A stretch of 64,000 nucleotides of DNA from an uncultured Brevundimonas sp. (GTDB taxonomy: Bacteria > Pseudomonadota > Alphaproteobacteria > Caulobacterales > Caulobacteraceae): assembly GCF_947305955.1 (NCBI RefSeq), contig NZ_CAMZFB010000002.1:56731-120730 (forward strand), written 5' to 3'. Made by a program: the position numbers and the translations under genes. The notes under the pieces are model-generated. The model was not told the origin of the DNA and ran no database searches. It saw only the letters and a program-made list of their open reading frames with translations. Of this stretch, positions 28,911 to 39,942 are shown one piece after another (positions within the stretch are counted from its first letter, which is position 1; every line of letters starts with the position of its first letter).

Positions 28911-29384
28911 ATGACCCGTAGTGATGATGTGCGTAGCCGTTTCGGCATACATTTTTCGATTGTCGCCCGCCGCTGGCGCAGAGAGCTGGAAGCCGCGCTG
29001 GCCGAGGCGGACCTGAGCGATGCGACGTGGTCGCCGCTGGTCCATCTGCATGAGACGGGCGGCGGTCTGACCCAGAAACAGCTGGCAGCGCTGGTGGGGG
29101 TGGATGCCTCTACGCTGGTGCGGTTGGTCGATATTCTGGAGACGCGCGGTTTGATCACGCGCACGCCCGACCCGATGGATGGCCGTGCACGCATCCTGAA
29201 CCTGACGCCGCAGGGGCTGGAGCAGGTGTTGCGTATCCGCAGCCTGCTGGACGCCAGCGAAGCGGAAATGCTGGTCGATCTCGATGATGACCAACTGGCC
29301 CTGATGATGGATGCGCTTGGCCGCATCGACGCCAGACTGACCCTGCGCCAGCAAGAGCGCGCAGGGCGGGAGGGCGCGAAATGA
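28911..29384 (+). CDS. MarR family transcriptional regulator
   Basis: A 157-residue winged-helix regulator. The recognition region is LTQKQLAALVGVDASTLVRLVDILETRGLITRTPDPMDGRARILNLTP, with the wing DPMDGRAR typical of MarR proteins; helices at both ends form the dimer. It starts at ATG 28911 downstream of a palindrome and overlaps the FUSC transporter gene by 4 bp (ATGA). The arrangement of a MarR repressor co-encoded with an efflux protein suggests ligand-induced derepression of the pump, probably by an aromatic acid. Confidence 0.9.
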   Translation: MTRSDDVRSRFGIHFSIVARRWRRELEAALAEADLSDATWSPLVHLHETGGGLTQKQLAALVGVDASTLVRLVDILETRGLITRTPDPMDGRARILNLTPQGLEQVLRIRSLLDASEAEMLVDLDDDQLALMMDALGRIDARLTLRQQERAGREGAK

Positions 29385-30478
29385 ACAAGCCGGTTCGTCG
29401 CCGCGACGCCGCCCGCATGCTGATGTCGCGCAAACAGATGTCGGCATCGCTTCGCGTCGCGCGCCCGCCCCTATGGGGCAACTCCATTCTGGCGGGTGTT
29501 CAGGCCGGTCTGGCTGTGGCGCTGGCGGTCGGGCTGGTAGCAGTCTCGCCGTGGTCCAACCTGATCGGCGCGGCCAGCCTCGGGGCCATGGCGGCGCTGT
29601 TTGGCCGGTTCGCGCCCAAACGCAGACGCTCGATCATCGTCAGCTATGCCGCCCTGTGCATGATGGTCTCGATCGGCAGCATGTCGCTGGCCTCATTCTT
29701 TGGCTTGCCGATGCCCGTGCTGCTGGTGCTGCTGTCGGTCTTGGGAGCCGTCTATTTCCTGATCTGTATGATCTTGCGGTTTGGACCTCCGGGGGCGTTG
29801 ATCTTCATGTTCGCAGGCATGGCGGGCATGCACGCTCCGTCCAGCCTGACAGAGGTGGGGTTGCGTGTCGCGGCCACGGTGTTTGGCGGCATTGTTGCGG
29901 TGGTTGTCTGCGCGGCGACCGAGTTCCTGCGTAAGGGCGAGGGGCCCAATCCCCAGTCCGTGCCTTCGGTCCGCAACCAGCTGGCACAGTTCGCGCCGGC
30001 CTTCCTGCGGATCTCGGTCGGCTCCGCGATCGCAGGGCTGATTGCCTATAGTATGGGACAGGCCCACCCCGGTTGGGCCGCCATGGGGGCCACGGCTGCG
30101 CTTCAGGGGGTGCATCTTCACACCACCTATCATCGCGCGCTCCAGCGTGTGGCGGGCACCGTGGTCGGCAGTGTCGTGATCTGGATGATCCTGTCGCAGG
30201 AGCCGAATATCTGGATGGGCCTTGCCATCCTTGTCGCCCTTCAGATCGTCACCGAGATCGTGATCGGCTTCAACTATGCCCTGGGACAGGTGTTTGTGAC
30301 GCCTATGGCGCTGATGATGACCTATCTGTCCAACCCGGGCAGTTCGGGCGCGACCATGGCTCCCGAGCGGGTGCTGGATACCGTGCTGGGCGCCGCCATC
30401 GGCATATTGATCGCAGTGATCATTTCCACCCGCAAGGATCGCAGCCAGCTACACAGCAACCACACAGGCCAAGCCTAA
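29381..30478 (+). CDS. FUSC family transporter (fusaric / aromatic acid efflux)
   Basis: A 365-residue inner-membrane protein with two blocks of hydrophobic helices (about residues 30-180 and 205-350) and the FUSC-like second-block motif GQAHPGWAAMGATAALQG. Relatives (FusB, AaeB, YccS-type) export fusaric acid, hydroxybenzoates and similar compounds with an adaptor protein; no adaptor gene lies beside it. It lacks the large cytoplasmic domain of full-length AaeB. Translationally coupled to marR, and ended by a strong terminator shared with convergent lepA. Confidence 0.85.
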   Translation: MNKPVRRRDAARMLMSRKQMSASLRVARPPLWGNSILAGVQAGLAVALAVGLVAVSPWSNLIGAASLGAMAALFGRFAPKRRRSIIVSYAALCMMVSIGSMSLASFFGLPMPVLLVLLSVLGAVYFLICMILRFGPPGALIFMFAGMAGMHAPSSLTEVGLRVAATVFGGIVAVVVCAATEFLRKGEGPNPQSVPSVRNQLAQFAPAFLRISVGSAIAGLIAYSMGQAHPGWAAMGATAALQGVHLHTTYHRALQRVAGTVVGSVVIWMILSQEPNIWMGLAILVALQIVTEIVIGFNYALGQVFVTPMALMMTYLSNPGSSGATMAPERVLDTVLGAAIGILIAVIISTRKDRSQLHSNHTGQA

Positions 30479-30481
30479 TGA

Positions 30482-30511
30482 AAAAGCCCCGACCATCCGG
30501 TCGGGGCTTTT
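30482..30511. terminator. bidirectional terminator between FUSC gene and lepA
   Basis: AAAAGCCCCGACC / GGTCGGGGCTTTT: a perfect 13-bp stem with loop ATCC, flanked by A- and T-runs on both sides, between convergent genes. Confidence 0.92.
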
Positions 30512-30536
30512 GTTTTCGGGATGTTGGAAGACCCGA

Positions 30537-32345
<1,809 letters not shown>

Positions 32346-32503
32346 GCAGCGGCGCTTAGCATCGCGCGCACATAAAGGCTACTTCCACATGACATAGGGG
32401 CATGAAAGCGGACCGCGCGGGGGCGCGCGTTCACCATGACCGATAACCGACTGTTAAGTGCGGTGGAGTCTAGAGTAACGCTGATATTTGGAGTTTCCCC
32501 CCA

Positions 32504-32920
32504 ATGCTTCGAATAGTTCCCGGCAAGGACCGGTCGCGTGATGGCTCCATCGCGGTGGAGTTCGCTCTTGTTTTCCCGATTCTGCTGTTCATGCTGATCG
32601 GGATGATTGTCTATGGCGGCTGGTTCTGGCTGGCCCATTCCGTGCAATCACTCGCCTATGAATCCGCCCGCGCCTCACTGGGCGGACTGGATGCCACTGA
32701 ACGCCGCCAGCTTGCGCTCGACTTTGTCGCCTCGCGCGGACAGCAGATGGGCGTGCCTGTCGACCCGGCCGCCGTTCAGGTCACCAGCGACAACCAGACC
32801 GTGGCGGTACGCATCGGCTATAACGTCTCCAACCACCCGATCATGACACTGCGGAATCTGACGGTTCCGCCGCCCCAAACCATTGAACGCGAGGCTGTGG
32901 TCAGACTGGGTGGCTATTGA
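32504..32920 (+). CDS. TadE-like pilus assembly protein
   Basis: A 138-residue minor pseudopilin-like protein. The N-terminal region DGSIAVEFALVFPILLFMLIGMIVYGGWF is the TadE signature: a short basic leader, Glu in the hydrophobic helix, then a periplasmic domain. TadE-type proteins are cut by the prepilin peptidase TadV and are needed for Flp pilus biogenesis. ATG 32504 has GGAG 9 bases upstream. The next gene (TadG-like) shares a base with its stop. No tadA, tadB, tadC, cpaB/cpaC or flp gene is visible in the window. Confidence 0.85.
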   Translation: MLRIVPGKDRSRDGSIAVEFALVFPILLFMLIGMIVYGGWFWLAHSVQSLAYESARASLGGLDATERRQLALDFVASRGQQMGVPVDPAAVQVTSDNQTVAVRIGYNVSNHPIMTLRNLTVPPPQTIEREAVVRLGGY

Positions 32921-34560
32921 TGGCTCGCCCGCGCCGCCCCTTTAGCCGGTTTGCAAAGGATACTGATGGCGGCGTGGCCATCATCGGGGCCTTTGCGGCC
33001 ATCCTGTTTGTTATTCTGGCGGCGCTGGCCATCGATCTCGGCTCGATGGTGCTGAAAGCGCGCCATGTTCAGGGTGCAGCGGACCTCGCTTCTCTGGCGG
33101 CGGCACGCGATCTTCCGCGCGCACCGGCGGCCGCCCTATCGACGGCGCAGGCCAATCTGGGCAGCGATATTACCGTCGTTACGACCACCGGCACCTATGT
33201 CGGTGACGCGGCGATCCCGGTGGGGCAGCGCTTTACAGTCGGCGGGTCTAGTATCAATGCGGCCAAGGTTCGTATTACCGGTAAGGCTCCGCTCTTTTTC
33301 GCGCGGATCATTGGCTATCATGATGTGACCATCACCCGCGAAGCCATTGCCGCCCTGCCGGGGGCCAAGCCTTCGGCTATGTTCTCTATCGGCTCGCGGC
33401 TGCTCAGCCTGAACCGTGGCGTGCTGAACATGATCCTCGGCGGTTTGTTGGGGTCGAGCGTCAATCTCAACGTCATGGACTACAATACCCTCGTCGGGAC
33501 CAAGGTGAACCTGCTGGAGTTCTTTGACGCTCTGGCGGTGAAGCTGAATGTCGAGGCGGGGGATTATGACGCGCTGCTGGCGCACGATGTCACCACCGGT
33601 CAGGTGCTGGATGTCCTTCGTCTGATCGCAGATGATGATGAACGGGCGGTGCTGGGAGCGATTACCGGCTCGCGCCTCAGTGTGCCGATCAAGGTCGGCG
33701 ACCTGCTGGGTGTGAATGCGGATGCCAAAGACGGTCTGCGTCGTGCGCTGAACCTCGATGTGGCGGCGCTGGACTTGCTGATCGCGTCGCTGGAGACCGC
33801 CAACGGCAACCGACAGCTAGCTCTGAACGGGGACATCAATGCGATCCTCGCGGACGTTACCGTCATGGTCGCTATAGGCGAGCGCCCCAATCAGTCGTCA
33901 TGGCTCACGGTATCGTCCGGCGGGACGCCCGTCCTGACCACGGCCCAGACGCGGGTCTTTGTGAAGGCCGAGACCAAGAATCTGGTGCCGCAACTTCTGC
34001 ATGTTGATCTGCAGGCCTTTGCCGAGGTTGCTTCTGCGGAAGCCAAGATTTCAAGCATCCAGTGCGGGGCAAACCGCAGCGTCGACGTTCAGGCCCGGCC
34101 GGGTGTGGCCCGCGTGACTATCGGCAGGGTCACCAATCCGGGGGACCTCAAAGACTTCACCCGCAAGATCAATACCGAGCAACTGACCCTTGCGGAGGTG
34201 CTGCTCATTCCGATCAAGCTCTACGCAAATGTCGAAAGTAAGGATCGCAACTGGCAGACCCTGAGGTTCAACCAAAGCGAAATCACCGAACAGTCTCCGA
34301 AGACGGTGCGTTCGCAAGAGCTGGTGGGCAGTCTGCTGAACAACCTGACCAAGGATATCAAGCTGTCGATTGGCGGCCTTGAGCTGGGGTGGGTGGTCAA
34401 TCTGCTTGGCCCGCTCCTGACGCCAATTGGCTATCTCGTCGATATGATCATCAACCCGCTGTTGCGTATTCTGGGCATTGGGCTGGGCGAAGCCGATGTG
34501 CGGGTGCTGGGTATTAACTGCCCGGGCGGTGTGGGCGGTATCCCCTACCTCGTGGGTTGA
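32920..34560 (+). CDS. TadG-like protein with N-terminal Flp-pilus helix
   Basis: A 546-residue protein with the TadG-like N-terminal domain (GGVAIIGAFAAILFVILAALAIDLGSMVLKARHVQGAADLASLAAARDL split over residues 15-65), one transmembrane helix and a large periplasmic part. Unlike many TadG proteins I see no von Willebrand A MIDAS; the C-terminus is hydrophobic and Gly-rich (LLGPLLTPIGYLVDMIINPLLRILGIGLGEADV), possibly a second membrane-associating segment. The ATG at 32920 overlaps the TadE stop by one base. The pair is followed by a terminator, so it forms a self-contained two-gene unit. Confidence 0.8.
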   Translation: MARPRRPFSRFAKDTDGGVAIIGAFAAILFVILAALAIDLGSMVLKARHVQGAADLASLAAARDLPRAPAAALSTAQANLGSDITVVTTTGTYVGDAAIPVGQRFTVGGSSINAAKVRITGKAPLFFARIIGYHDVTITREAIAALPGAKPSAMFSIGSRLLSLNRGVLNMILGGLLGSSVNLNVMDYNTLVGTKVNLLEFFDALAVKLNVEAGDYDALLAHDVTTGQVLDVLRLIADDDERAVLGAITGSRLSVPIKVGDLLGVNADAKDGLRRALNLDVAALDLLIASLETANGNRQLALNGDINAILADVTVMVAIGERPNQSSWLTVSSGGTPVLTTAQTRVFVKAETKNLVPQLLHVDLQAFAEVASAEAKISSIQCGANRSVDVQARPGVARVTIGRVTNPGDLKDFTRKINTEQLTLAEVLLIPIKLYANVESKDRNWQTLRFNQSEITEQSPKTVRSQELVGSLLNNLTKDIKLSIGGLELGWVVNLLGPLLTPIGYLVDMIINPLLRILGIGLGEADVRVLGINCPGGVGGIPYLVG

Positions 34561-34581
34561 TACGCAGCATCCCCAAAAAGA

Positions 34582-34612
34582 AAAAGGCGCGGCCCCGAGG
34601 GCGGCGCCTTTT
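34582..34612. terminator. terminator between TadG-like gene and M23 peptidase
   Basis: AAAAGGCGC / GCGCCTTTT 9-bp stem with additional GC pairing in the loop, between two convergent genes. A-run before and T-run after make it usable in both directions. Confidence 0.85.
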
Positions 34613-34631
34613 AACTTTGATAGTTGGTCGA

Positions 34632-35984
34632 TCAGCTGTTGATCGGACGCAGGCCGTTCGAAGCGTTCATCGTGACAGGGCGGCTTTGGCCACCGGCGGC
34701 GATGATGCGGTCGATGCGGGCCTTTTCGGCGCGGAAAGCGGCCAGTTCGCTACCCGATAGGACGGTGCCTTCCTGGGTGCGGACGCTGGCCGGATTGATG
34801 CGCTGGCCGTTGCGCCACATTTCATAGTGCAGGTGCGGGCCGGTCGAGTTGCCGGTGGAACCGACATAGCCGATCACCTGACCTTGGGTCACACGCAGAC
34901 CCGGGCGCATGCCCGATGCATAGCGCGACAGGTGGCCGTAGCCGGTTTCCAGACCGTTCGAGTGACGCACACGGATCCAGTTGCCATAACCACCCCAGCG
35001 ACGGGCTTCGACGATGACGCCGTCAGCCGGTGCGATGATCGGGGTGCCGCTGGAAGCGGCGAAGTCCATACCCTGGTGCATCTTGCGGTAACCCGCGATG
35101 GGGTGGGTACGGAAGCCATAGTTGGACGAGACGCGGCGGAAGCTTTGCAGCGGGGTCCGCATCATGACCGAGCGGACGTTTTTGCCGGTGGCGTCGAAAT
35201 ATTCGACCTTGTTCGAGCCCGGGCGTTGGAAGCGATAGAAGGACACGCCCTTCAGTTCCGCATACAGCAGGTCGCCGGTTTCGATGGTGCGGCCCGCCTC
35301 GGTGACCGAACGGTCGAAAACGAGGGTGAATTCGTCAGTGGCGCGCACATCGCGTTGCATGTCGAACTTGTGGGCGAAAAGCTGGCTGGCCTTGCGGATG
35401 ACCGCAGAGGTGGCACCCAGTTCGCGGGCGCTGGCCGACAGCGAGCCCTGAACCTTGTCATTGGCGACCACAGTCTCGTGGGTCACCTTTTCATCGAGGG
35501 CGCGAAGACGAAGAGCACCGTCAAAGCTGCGCGAAACCGTCAGCTGGCTGGCCGGTCCGGTGCGCATGGTCAGGCCGATCAGGCGGGCCTCGCCCACACC
35601 GCCACGCGGACGGGACACGGCGGCTTCGAACTTGTCGCCGGCACGGATGTCCTTGAGGTCAAAGGCGCTGGCGATGGTCGCGGCTACGGCGCTGGCGTCA
35701 TTTGCGCCGACACCCGAGCGACGGATGGCATCTTCGAAAGATTCGCCGCGACGGATTTGAACCGGAACGGCTTCCGGTGCGTTAAGACCGGCAGGAGCGG
35801 CAGCAGCAGCGTAAGCTTGGGTTTCAAGATAGGCCGTTTGCTGCGGGGTCAGAACGGGCAATTCCTGAGCCTCGGAGGCCGCGAAGGGTTTGCCCGCCAT
35901 CAGGGCGAGGCCGATGGCAGCTGCTGTTGTCAGCAGGTGAGGGGCAAGCCGCAACGGTTGGCGGCGAGGATCGAACTGGGCCAT
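34632..35984 (-). CDS. M23 family metallopeptidase (LytM-type murein endopeptidase)
   Basis: A 450-residue secreted or membrane-anchored protein; residues 18-35 (LTTAAAIGLALMAGKPFAA) act as signal or anchor. The middle region (about 65-260) resembles the OapA/LysM-linked stalk of MepM-type proteins. The catalytic LytM domain has HQGMDFAASSGTPIIAPADG and HLHYEMW, supplying the zinc ligands H-x3-D and HxH, so it should be an active D,D-endopeptidase cutting peptidoglycan cross-links. ATG 35984 follows GGGG by a few bases. A 372-bp gap separates it from divergent ydbH. Confidence 0.92.
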   Translation of the reverse strand: MAQFDPRRQPLRLAPHLLTTAAAIGLALMAGKPFAASEAQELPVLTPQQTAYLETQAYAAAAAPAGLNAPEAVPVQIRRGESFEDAIRRSGVGANDASAVAATIASAFDLKDIRAGDKFEAAVSRPRGGVGEARLIGLTMRTGPASQLTVSRSFDGALRLRALDEKVTHETVVANDKVQGSLSASARELGATSAVIRKASQLFAHKFDMQRDVRATDEFTLVFDRSVTEAGRTIETGDLLYAELKGVSFYRFQRPGSNKVEYFDATGKNVRSVMMRTPLQSFRRVSSNYGFRTHPIAGYRKMHQGMDFAASSGTPIIAPADGVIVEARRWGGYGNWIRVRHSNGLETGYGHLSRYASGMRPGLRVTQGQVIGYVGSTGNSTGPHLHYEMWRNGQRINPASVRTQEGTVLSGSELAAFRAEKARIDRIIAAGGQSRPVTMNASNGLRPINS

Positions 35985-36356
35985 TTTTCCCCGGTATTCG
36001 ACGACGCTACTGCGCCCAACGAAATCTGGTTTGCGCTTCCTTCCCTCTAGAAACGCAAGCGACCTATATAGACCGACTGTCTCAAGATGGGAAGCTGTCT
36101 GTTACAATTGTGTAACGAGAGCGGAGGTGCGCGTTTAGGTTGCAGCCTTTTCTACGAAGCTTTGGGCGAAAATTAGACGACGCAACAGATCGTTCCGCCA
36201 GACTTACGTCTGCGGCACTCCAGATACGCAAATCGCGGGACCGATTTTACAATCCGCGATAACTGAGCAGCCATTAGTAAACTCAAAAGCTTGAACTTTC
36301 GTTGCATTGGCGGGTTTGGCTTGTTCCTTGGCCGCAAACGGTGGACAGTCCGGTCC
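35985..36356. other. 372-bp intergenic region between M23 peptidase and ydbH
   Basis: This is the only gap over 300 bases. It contains the divergent promoters of both genes and an inverted repeat GTTACA-ATTG-TGTAAC at 36101-36116. It is poorer in GC than its surroundings. I see no convincing small reading frame; an RNA gene cannot be excluded by eye. Confidence 0.6.
36101..36116. promoter_or_regulatory. inverted repeat GTTACA-N4-TGTAAC
   Basis: Perfect 6-bp arms separated by ATTG, about 117 bp upstream of the M23 gene start and 240 bp upstream of ydbH. The symmetry suits a dimeric repressor or activator; regulator unknown. Confidence 0.4.
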
Positions 36357-39300
36357 GTGAACTCTGAAACGCCTGACATTTCTTCTCCCGAGCCCGCGCC
36401 AACCGCGAAGCCAAGCCGTCGCCGAACCCTGCCCATGGGCCGTGTCGGGACGGGACTGACCATCGGTGGTCTGGCCATCGCCCTCGGGCTGGGTGGTCTT
36501 TATGTCGGTCGCCGTGCGGTGGCCGAGGAAGTACTCGTGGGCTGGTTGCATCGTCGCGGGATTACGGCGGATGTGCAGGTCCAGCGTCTGGAATGGGACG
36601 GGTTTACGGGCCGCATTATCGTGGGCGATCCGGCGGACCCGGATGTCCGCGTCGAGCGCGTGGATGTCGACTACCTGATCGGTCTGCCGTGGAGCCGTGA
36701 CGGCCTTGGCCTGACGCCCAAGCGCGTGGTTCTGGAGCGGCCGGTCATCAAGGCCGAATGGACGGGCAAGGCCCTGTCCTTCGGTTCGCTCGATCCTTTG
36801 ATCAAAGAGTTTACCTCGCGCCCGCCGGGCAAATCGCCGGGGCCGATCGTCATTGTGAATGGCGGCAAGGGCATCGTCACGACCCCGTACGGGCCGCTGT
36901 CCCTGACGGCAGATGCGCGCCTGAACGATTCGCGTCTGGAATGGCTGAAAGCCTCGCTGGACCCGGCCGTGCTGACGCTGGACGGCAAGCGCGCCGAGGG
37001 TGTGGCTCTGGAGGTCGAAGCCCGCAGCACCGCAGACGCCCTGACTTTCAAGGGGCGGGCACTGGCCGAAAAGGTGACGGGTACGGGCTTCAACGCCTCC
37101 GGCTTTGCCTCCGATCTTGAAGGCCTGGTGCCCTATCCGGCCAAGAATGTCCGCGCGGCCAAGGGGCCGGTGCGGTTGCTGGCCAATGCGAATATCGGGC
37201 AGGTCGATTCCGAGGCCCTGAAGGGCAAGGATGTCGCGGCACAGCTACAGTGGAACGGCCTGCTGGAAGGCTGGATCGACCGCTTTGTGCTGGATGGCCG
37301 TGCGCAACTGGCGACAACGGCAACGCAATTGGCCTCCGGCAACCAGTCGGCGCGCAATCTTGATGTGCAGGGGCACGATCTGGTGGTGTCGCTGTCGCGC
37401 GGACAGGCTCCCGAGGAAGGCGGGCGGATCCAGTGGTCGCTCGCAGGGCCGGTAGATGTCACCGCAAGTCATGTTCTGACGGGGGGCGTCGCGGGCGACA
37501 ATGTCCGTATCAATGCCCGTGCCCTGTCGTTGAAAGGTCTGAATGGCCAGTTCGAGGCCAGTGGCCCGCTTAATCTCGCAGTGGCCCGTATGCAGACCTC
37601 GGACCTGCACCTGCAACAGGTCAGCGGTGTGATGGCGCTGGATGCCACGCGCGGCATCGCCACCCGCATCCGGCTGGACGGACGTCTGAAGGCGCAGGGG
37701 CGTTATGGCGGGCTGGGACCCCTCACGGCATCCGATGCGCCGGAACTGGCGCACCTCAAACAAGCGGCACAGAGTTTCGCGCTGGATGTCCCGGACGCTC
37801 GGCTGACCATTACCAACCGCACGACGGCGCTGGAACTGGACGCTCCGGCACGACTGAGTGCCAGCAATGGCGCGGTCGTTACGCTGGCGCAGTTGTCGGG
37901 TCCGGTCATGCGGCTGGATGGCGGTGCGCCCGTCGGCGCGGCCCGTCTGGTCATGGGCGGCGAGGGCATGCCGCAGATCGATGTGAACATCCCGCGCTGG
38001 CAGGCCATCAACGGCGGTTTGTCGGCCCAACTGGACGGCAAGGCCGCGCTGGACTTCACGCCCGTCAGCGGCATCGCCCTGCAGACCAAGGGCACCCTGA
38101 CCTCTAGCGGCGGGACAACCCGTTTTACGCCGGACGGCTGTTCCGATATTTCGGCCCGTCAGGTCGATATGGGCGAGAACCGTCTGGACAATCTTCAGGG
38201 CCAGCTATGCCCCAATGGCGGGCCGGTCTTTGTGATGGCGGGCGGGGCTTGGGAGCTGGGCGGACAGCTTCGCAACACGCGCCTGTCGGCGGATTTCCTG
38301 AATGCCGATCTGACGGACGGTTCTGGCAGCCTGAAGGTTCAGTCGCGCGGCGGGCAGCTGGGCGTGGCCCTGTCCGGCATTGCGGCTCGCCTGTCCGATA
38401 CGACGCCGACCCCTACAGGCGCAGAGGCGGGCTCCCAGCTTCGCTTCAATCCGGTTCAGGCCACCGGTCAGGTCCGCTTGCAAAGCGGTCGATGGACGGG
38501 ACATCTGGATCTCGCGCGTGAAGGTATCCGGCTGGCAGGACTGGACCTGTCGCACGATGGATCGACGGGCATGGGGCAGCTGGGCGTTGCCAGCGAGCGT
38601 CTGGACTTTAGCCCGTCCGGTCTTCAACCCGCCAGCATCAGCCCGATGTTGGCCAGCTATATGACCAATGTGCAGGGGCGCGGCCTGACACTGAACGGCC
38701 AGATCGGCTGGACGCGTGCGGGTGTCCAAAGCGGCGGCGTGCTCAACCTGTCCGGGGATGATGAGGGCCTGACCTTCGATACGCCTGCGGGCCGTCTGCA
38801 GGGGCTGACAGGCACCCTGACCCTGACGGACCTGCTGAATCCGACCAGTGCAGGACTTCAGACCGTGCGCGCGCGCCGTCTGGATGCGGTGGTGCCGATG
38901 GAAAATCTGACGGTGAATGTCGACCTTGGCGATCGCAAGCTGAGGATCGTCGATGCGGCCTTCCAACTGAATGACGGCCGTGTCCATGCGCCGGAAATCA
39001 TCGTGCCGCTGGATGGCTCGCGCACGGTTCACGGGCGGCTGGAACTGGACAATGTCCAGCTGAACGATCTGCTGGCCGCAGCCAATCTGGGCGACAAGGC
39101 GATTTTCGATGCCAAGGTCACGGGCGGCTTTGCCTTTGAGTACGGTGAGCGACTGGGCTGGCAGATCCGCGATGGCCGCTTGAGCGCCTCGTCGGGCCGT
39201 CTGCAAATCCAGCGCGAAGTTCTGACCGGCATGTCCGCCGAGGGCAATGAGGTGGTGGCCGAGGGCGGCGTCGAGGTGCCCGTCCAGCCCAATGCCGTTC

Positions 39301-39641
39301 AGGATCTGGCCTATCAGGCGCTGGAAAATCTGGCGATCGAGGACCTGTCGGCCAATGTCTTCACCCTTCCGGAAGGGCGATTGGCGATCAACTTCGTCAT
39401 CGACGGCCATTATGATCCGCCCCAGCGCAAGGAACTGCGCCTGTCGATCATGGACCTTCTGCGCGGTGACTTCATGCAGCGTAAGCTGGACCTGCCGTCG
39501 CGGGCCCCGGTCATCCTGCGCCTGAATACCAGCTGGAATGCCAATGAGCTGGCGACCGAAATCTACAATGTCATGCAGAAACGCTTTGATCGGGTTGAAA
39601 CCAGTTCGTCCGCGACGGATTCTAGTTCCCAACAGCGATAG
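36357..39641 (+). CDS. ydbH: YdbH-family AsmA-like intermembrane lipid transport protein
   Basis: A very large (1,094-residue) AsmA-like bridge protein. It has a short cytoplasmic N-terminus, one transmembrane helix (GTGLTIGGLAIALGLGGLYV, about residues 30-50), then a long beta-rich repeat region expected to form a hydrophobic groove across the periplasm, with the YdbH C-terminal domain near DKAIFDAKVTGGFAFEYGERLGWQI. In E. coli YdbH works with YnbE to move phospholipids between membranes; the same partners follow here. The GTG at 36357 is chosen as start; the ATG at 36435 is an alternative, and open frame further upstream looks non-coding. Confidence 0.88.
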   Translation: MNSETPDISSPEPAPTAKPSRRRTLPMGRVGTGLTIGGLAIALGLGGLYVGRRAVAEEVLVGWLHRRGITADVQVQRLEWDGFTGRIIVGDPADPDVRVERVDVDYLIGLPWSRDGLGLTPKRVVLERPVIKAEWTGKALSFGSLDPLIKEFTSRPPGKSPGPIVIVNGGKGIVTTPYGPLSLTADARLNDSRLEWLKASLDPAVLTLDGKRAEGVALEVEARSTADALTFKGRALAEKVTGTGFNASGFASDLEGLVPYPAKNVRAAKGPVRLLANANIGQVDSEALKGKDVAAQLQWNGLLEGWIDRFVLDGRAQLATTATQLASGNQSARNLDVQGHDLVVSLSRGQAPEEGGRIQWSLAGPVDVTASHVLTGGVAGDNVRINARALSLKGLNGQFEASGPLNLAVARMQTSDLHLQQVSGVMALDATRGIATRIRLDGRLKAQGRYGGLGPLTASDAPELAHLKQAAQSFALDVPDARLTITNRTTALELDAPARLSASNGAVVTLAQLSGPVMRLDGGAPVGAARLVMGGEGMPQIDVNIPRWQAINGGLSAQLDGKAALDFTPVSGIALQTKGTLTSSGGTTRFTPDGCSDISARQVDMGENRLDNLQGQLCPNGGPVFVMAGGAWELGGQLRNTRLSADFLNADLTDGSGSLKVQSRGGQLGVALSGIAARLSDTTPTPTGAEAGSQLRFNPVQATGQVRLQSGRWTGHLDLAREGIRLAGLDLSHDGSTGMGQLGVASERLDFSPSGLQPASISPMLASYMTNVQGRGLTLNGQIGWTRAGVQSGGVLNLSGDDEGLTFDTPAGRLQGLTGTLTLTDLLNPTSAGLQTVRARRLDAVVPMENLTVNVDLGDRKLRIVDAAFQLNDGRVHAPEIIVPLDGSRTVHGRLELDNVQLNDLLAAANLGDKAIFDAKVTGGFAFEYGERLGWQIRDGRLSASSGRLQIQREVLTGMSAEGNEVVAEGGVEVPVQPNAVQDLAYQALENLAIEDLSANVFTLPEGRLAINFVIDGHYDPPQRKELRLSIMDLLRGDFMQRKLDLPSRAPVILRLNTSWNANELATEIYNVMQKRFDRVETSSSATDSSSQQR

Positions 39642-39736
39642 TGCCGCCTTATTGCTTTAAACCTCATTCACTGGAGGTTCAGGTGCCAAGTGACCCAATG
39701 GCACCCTGTTCCCCCACCCTGCCGGAGACATCGACA

Positions 39737-39928
39737 ATGTTGAACAAACGACAGTTCACCATCCTCGCCTTTTCAGGGGCGGTGGCCGGTGTCGCCGCTT
39801 GCTCCCCTACAGTGAAGGTCGCGTTTGACAAGCCGCTTGAAATCAATGCGAACTTGAACGCGAACATCCACATCAAGCTGGACGAAGAGCTGCAGAAGCT
39901 GCTCCAGCAAAACCCGAACCTGTTCTGA
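39737..39928 (+). CDS. ynbE: YnbE-family lipoprotein
   Basis: A 63-residue lipoprotein (lipobox VAAC at about residue 22) whose mature part PTVKVAFDKPLEINANLNANIHIKLDEELQKLLQQNP is the YnbE signature. YnbE is anchored in the outer membrane and stacks on YdbH by beta-strand augmentation to complete the lipid bridge. ATG 39737 has GGAGA about 8 bases upstream. It lies 95 bp after ydbH and 14 bp before ydbL. Confidence 0.92.
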   Translation: MLNKRQFTILAFSGAVAGVAACSPTVKVAFDKPLEINANLNANIHIKLDEELQKLLQQNPNLF

Positions 39929-39942
39929 TCTGGAGGCATAGA

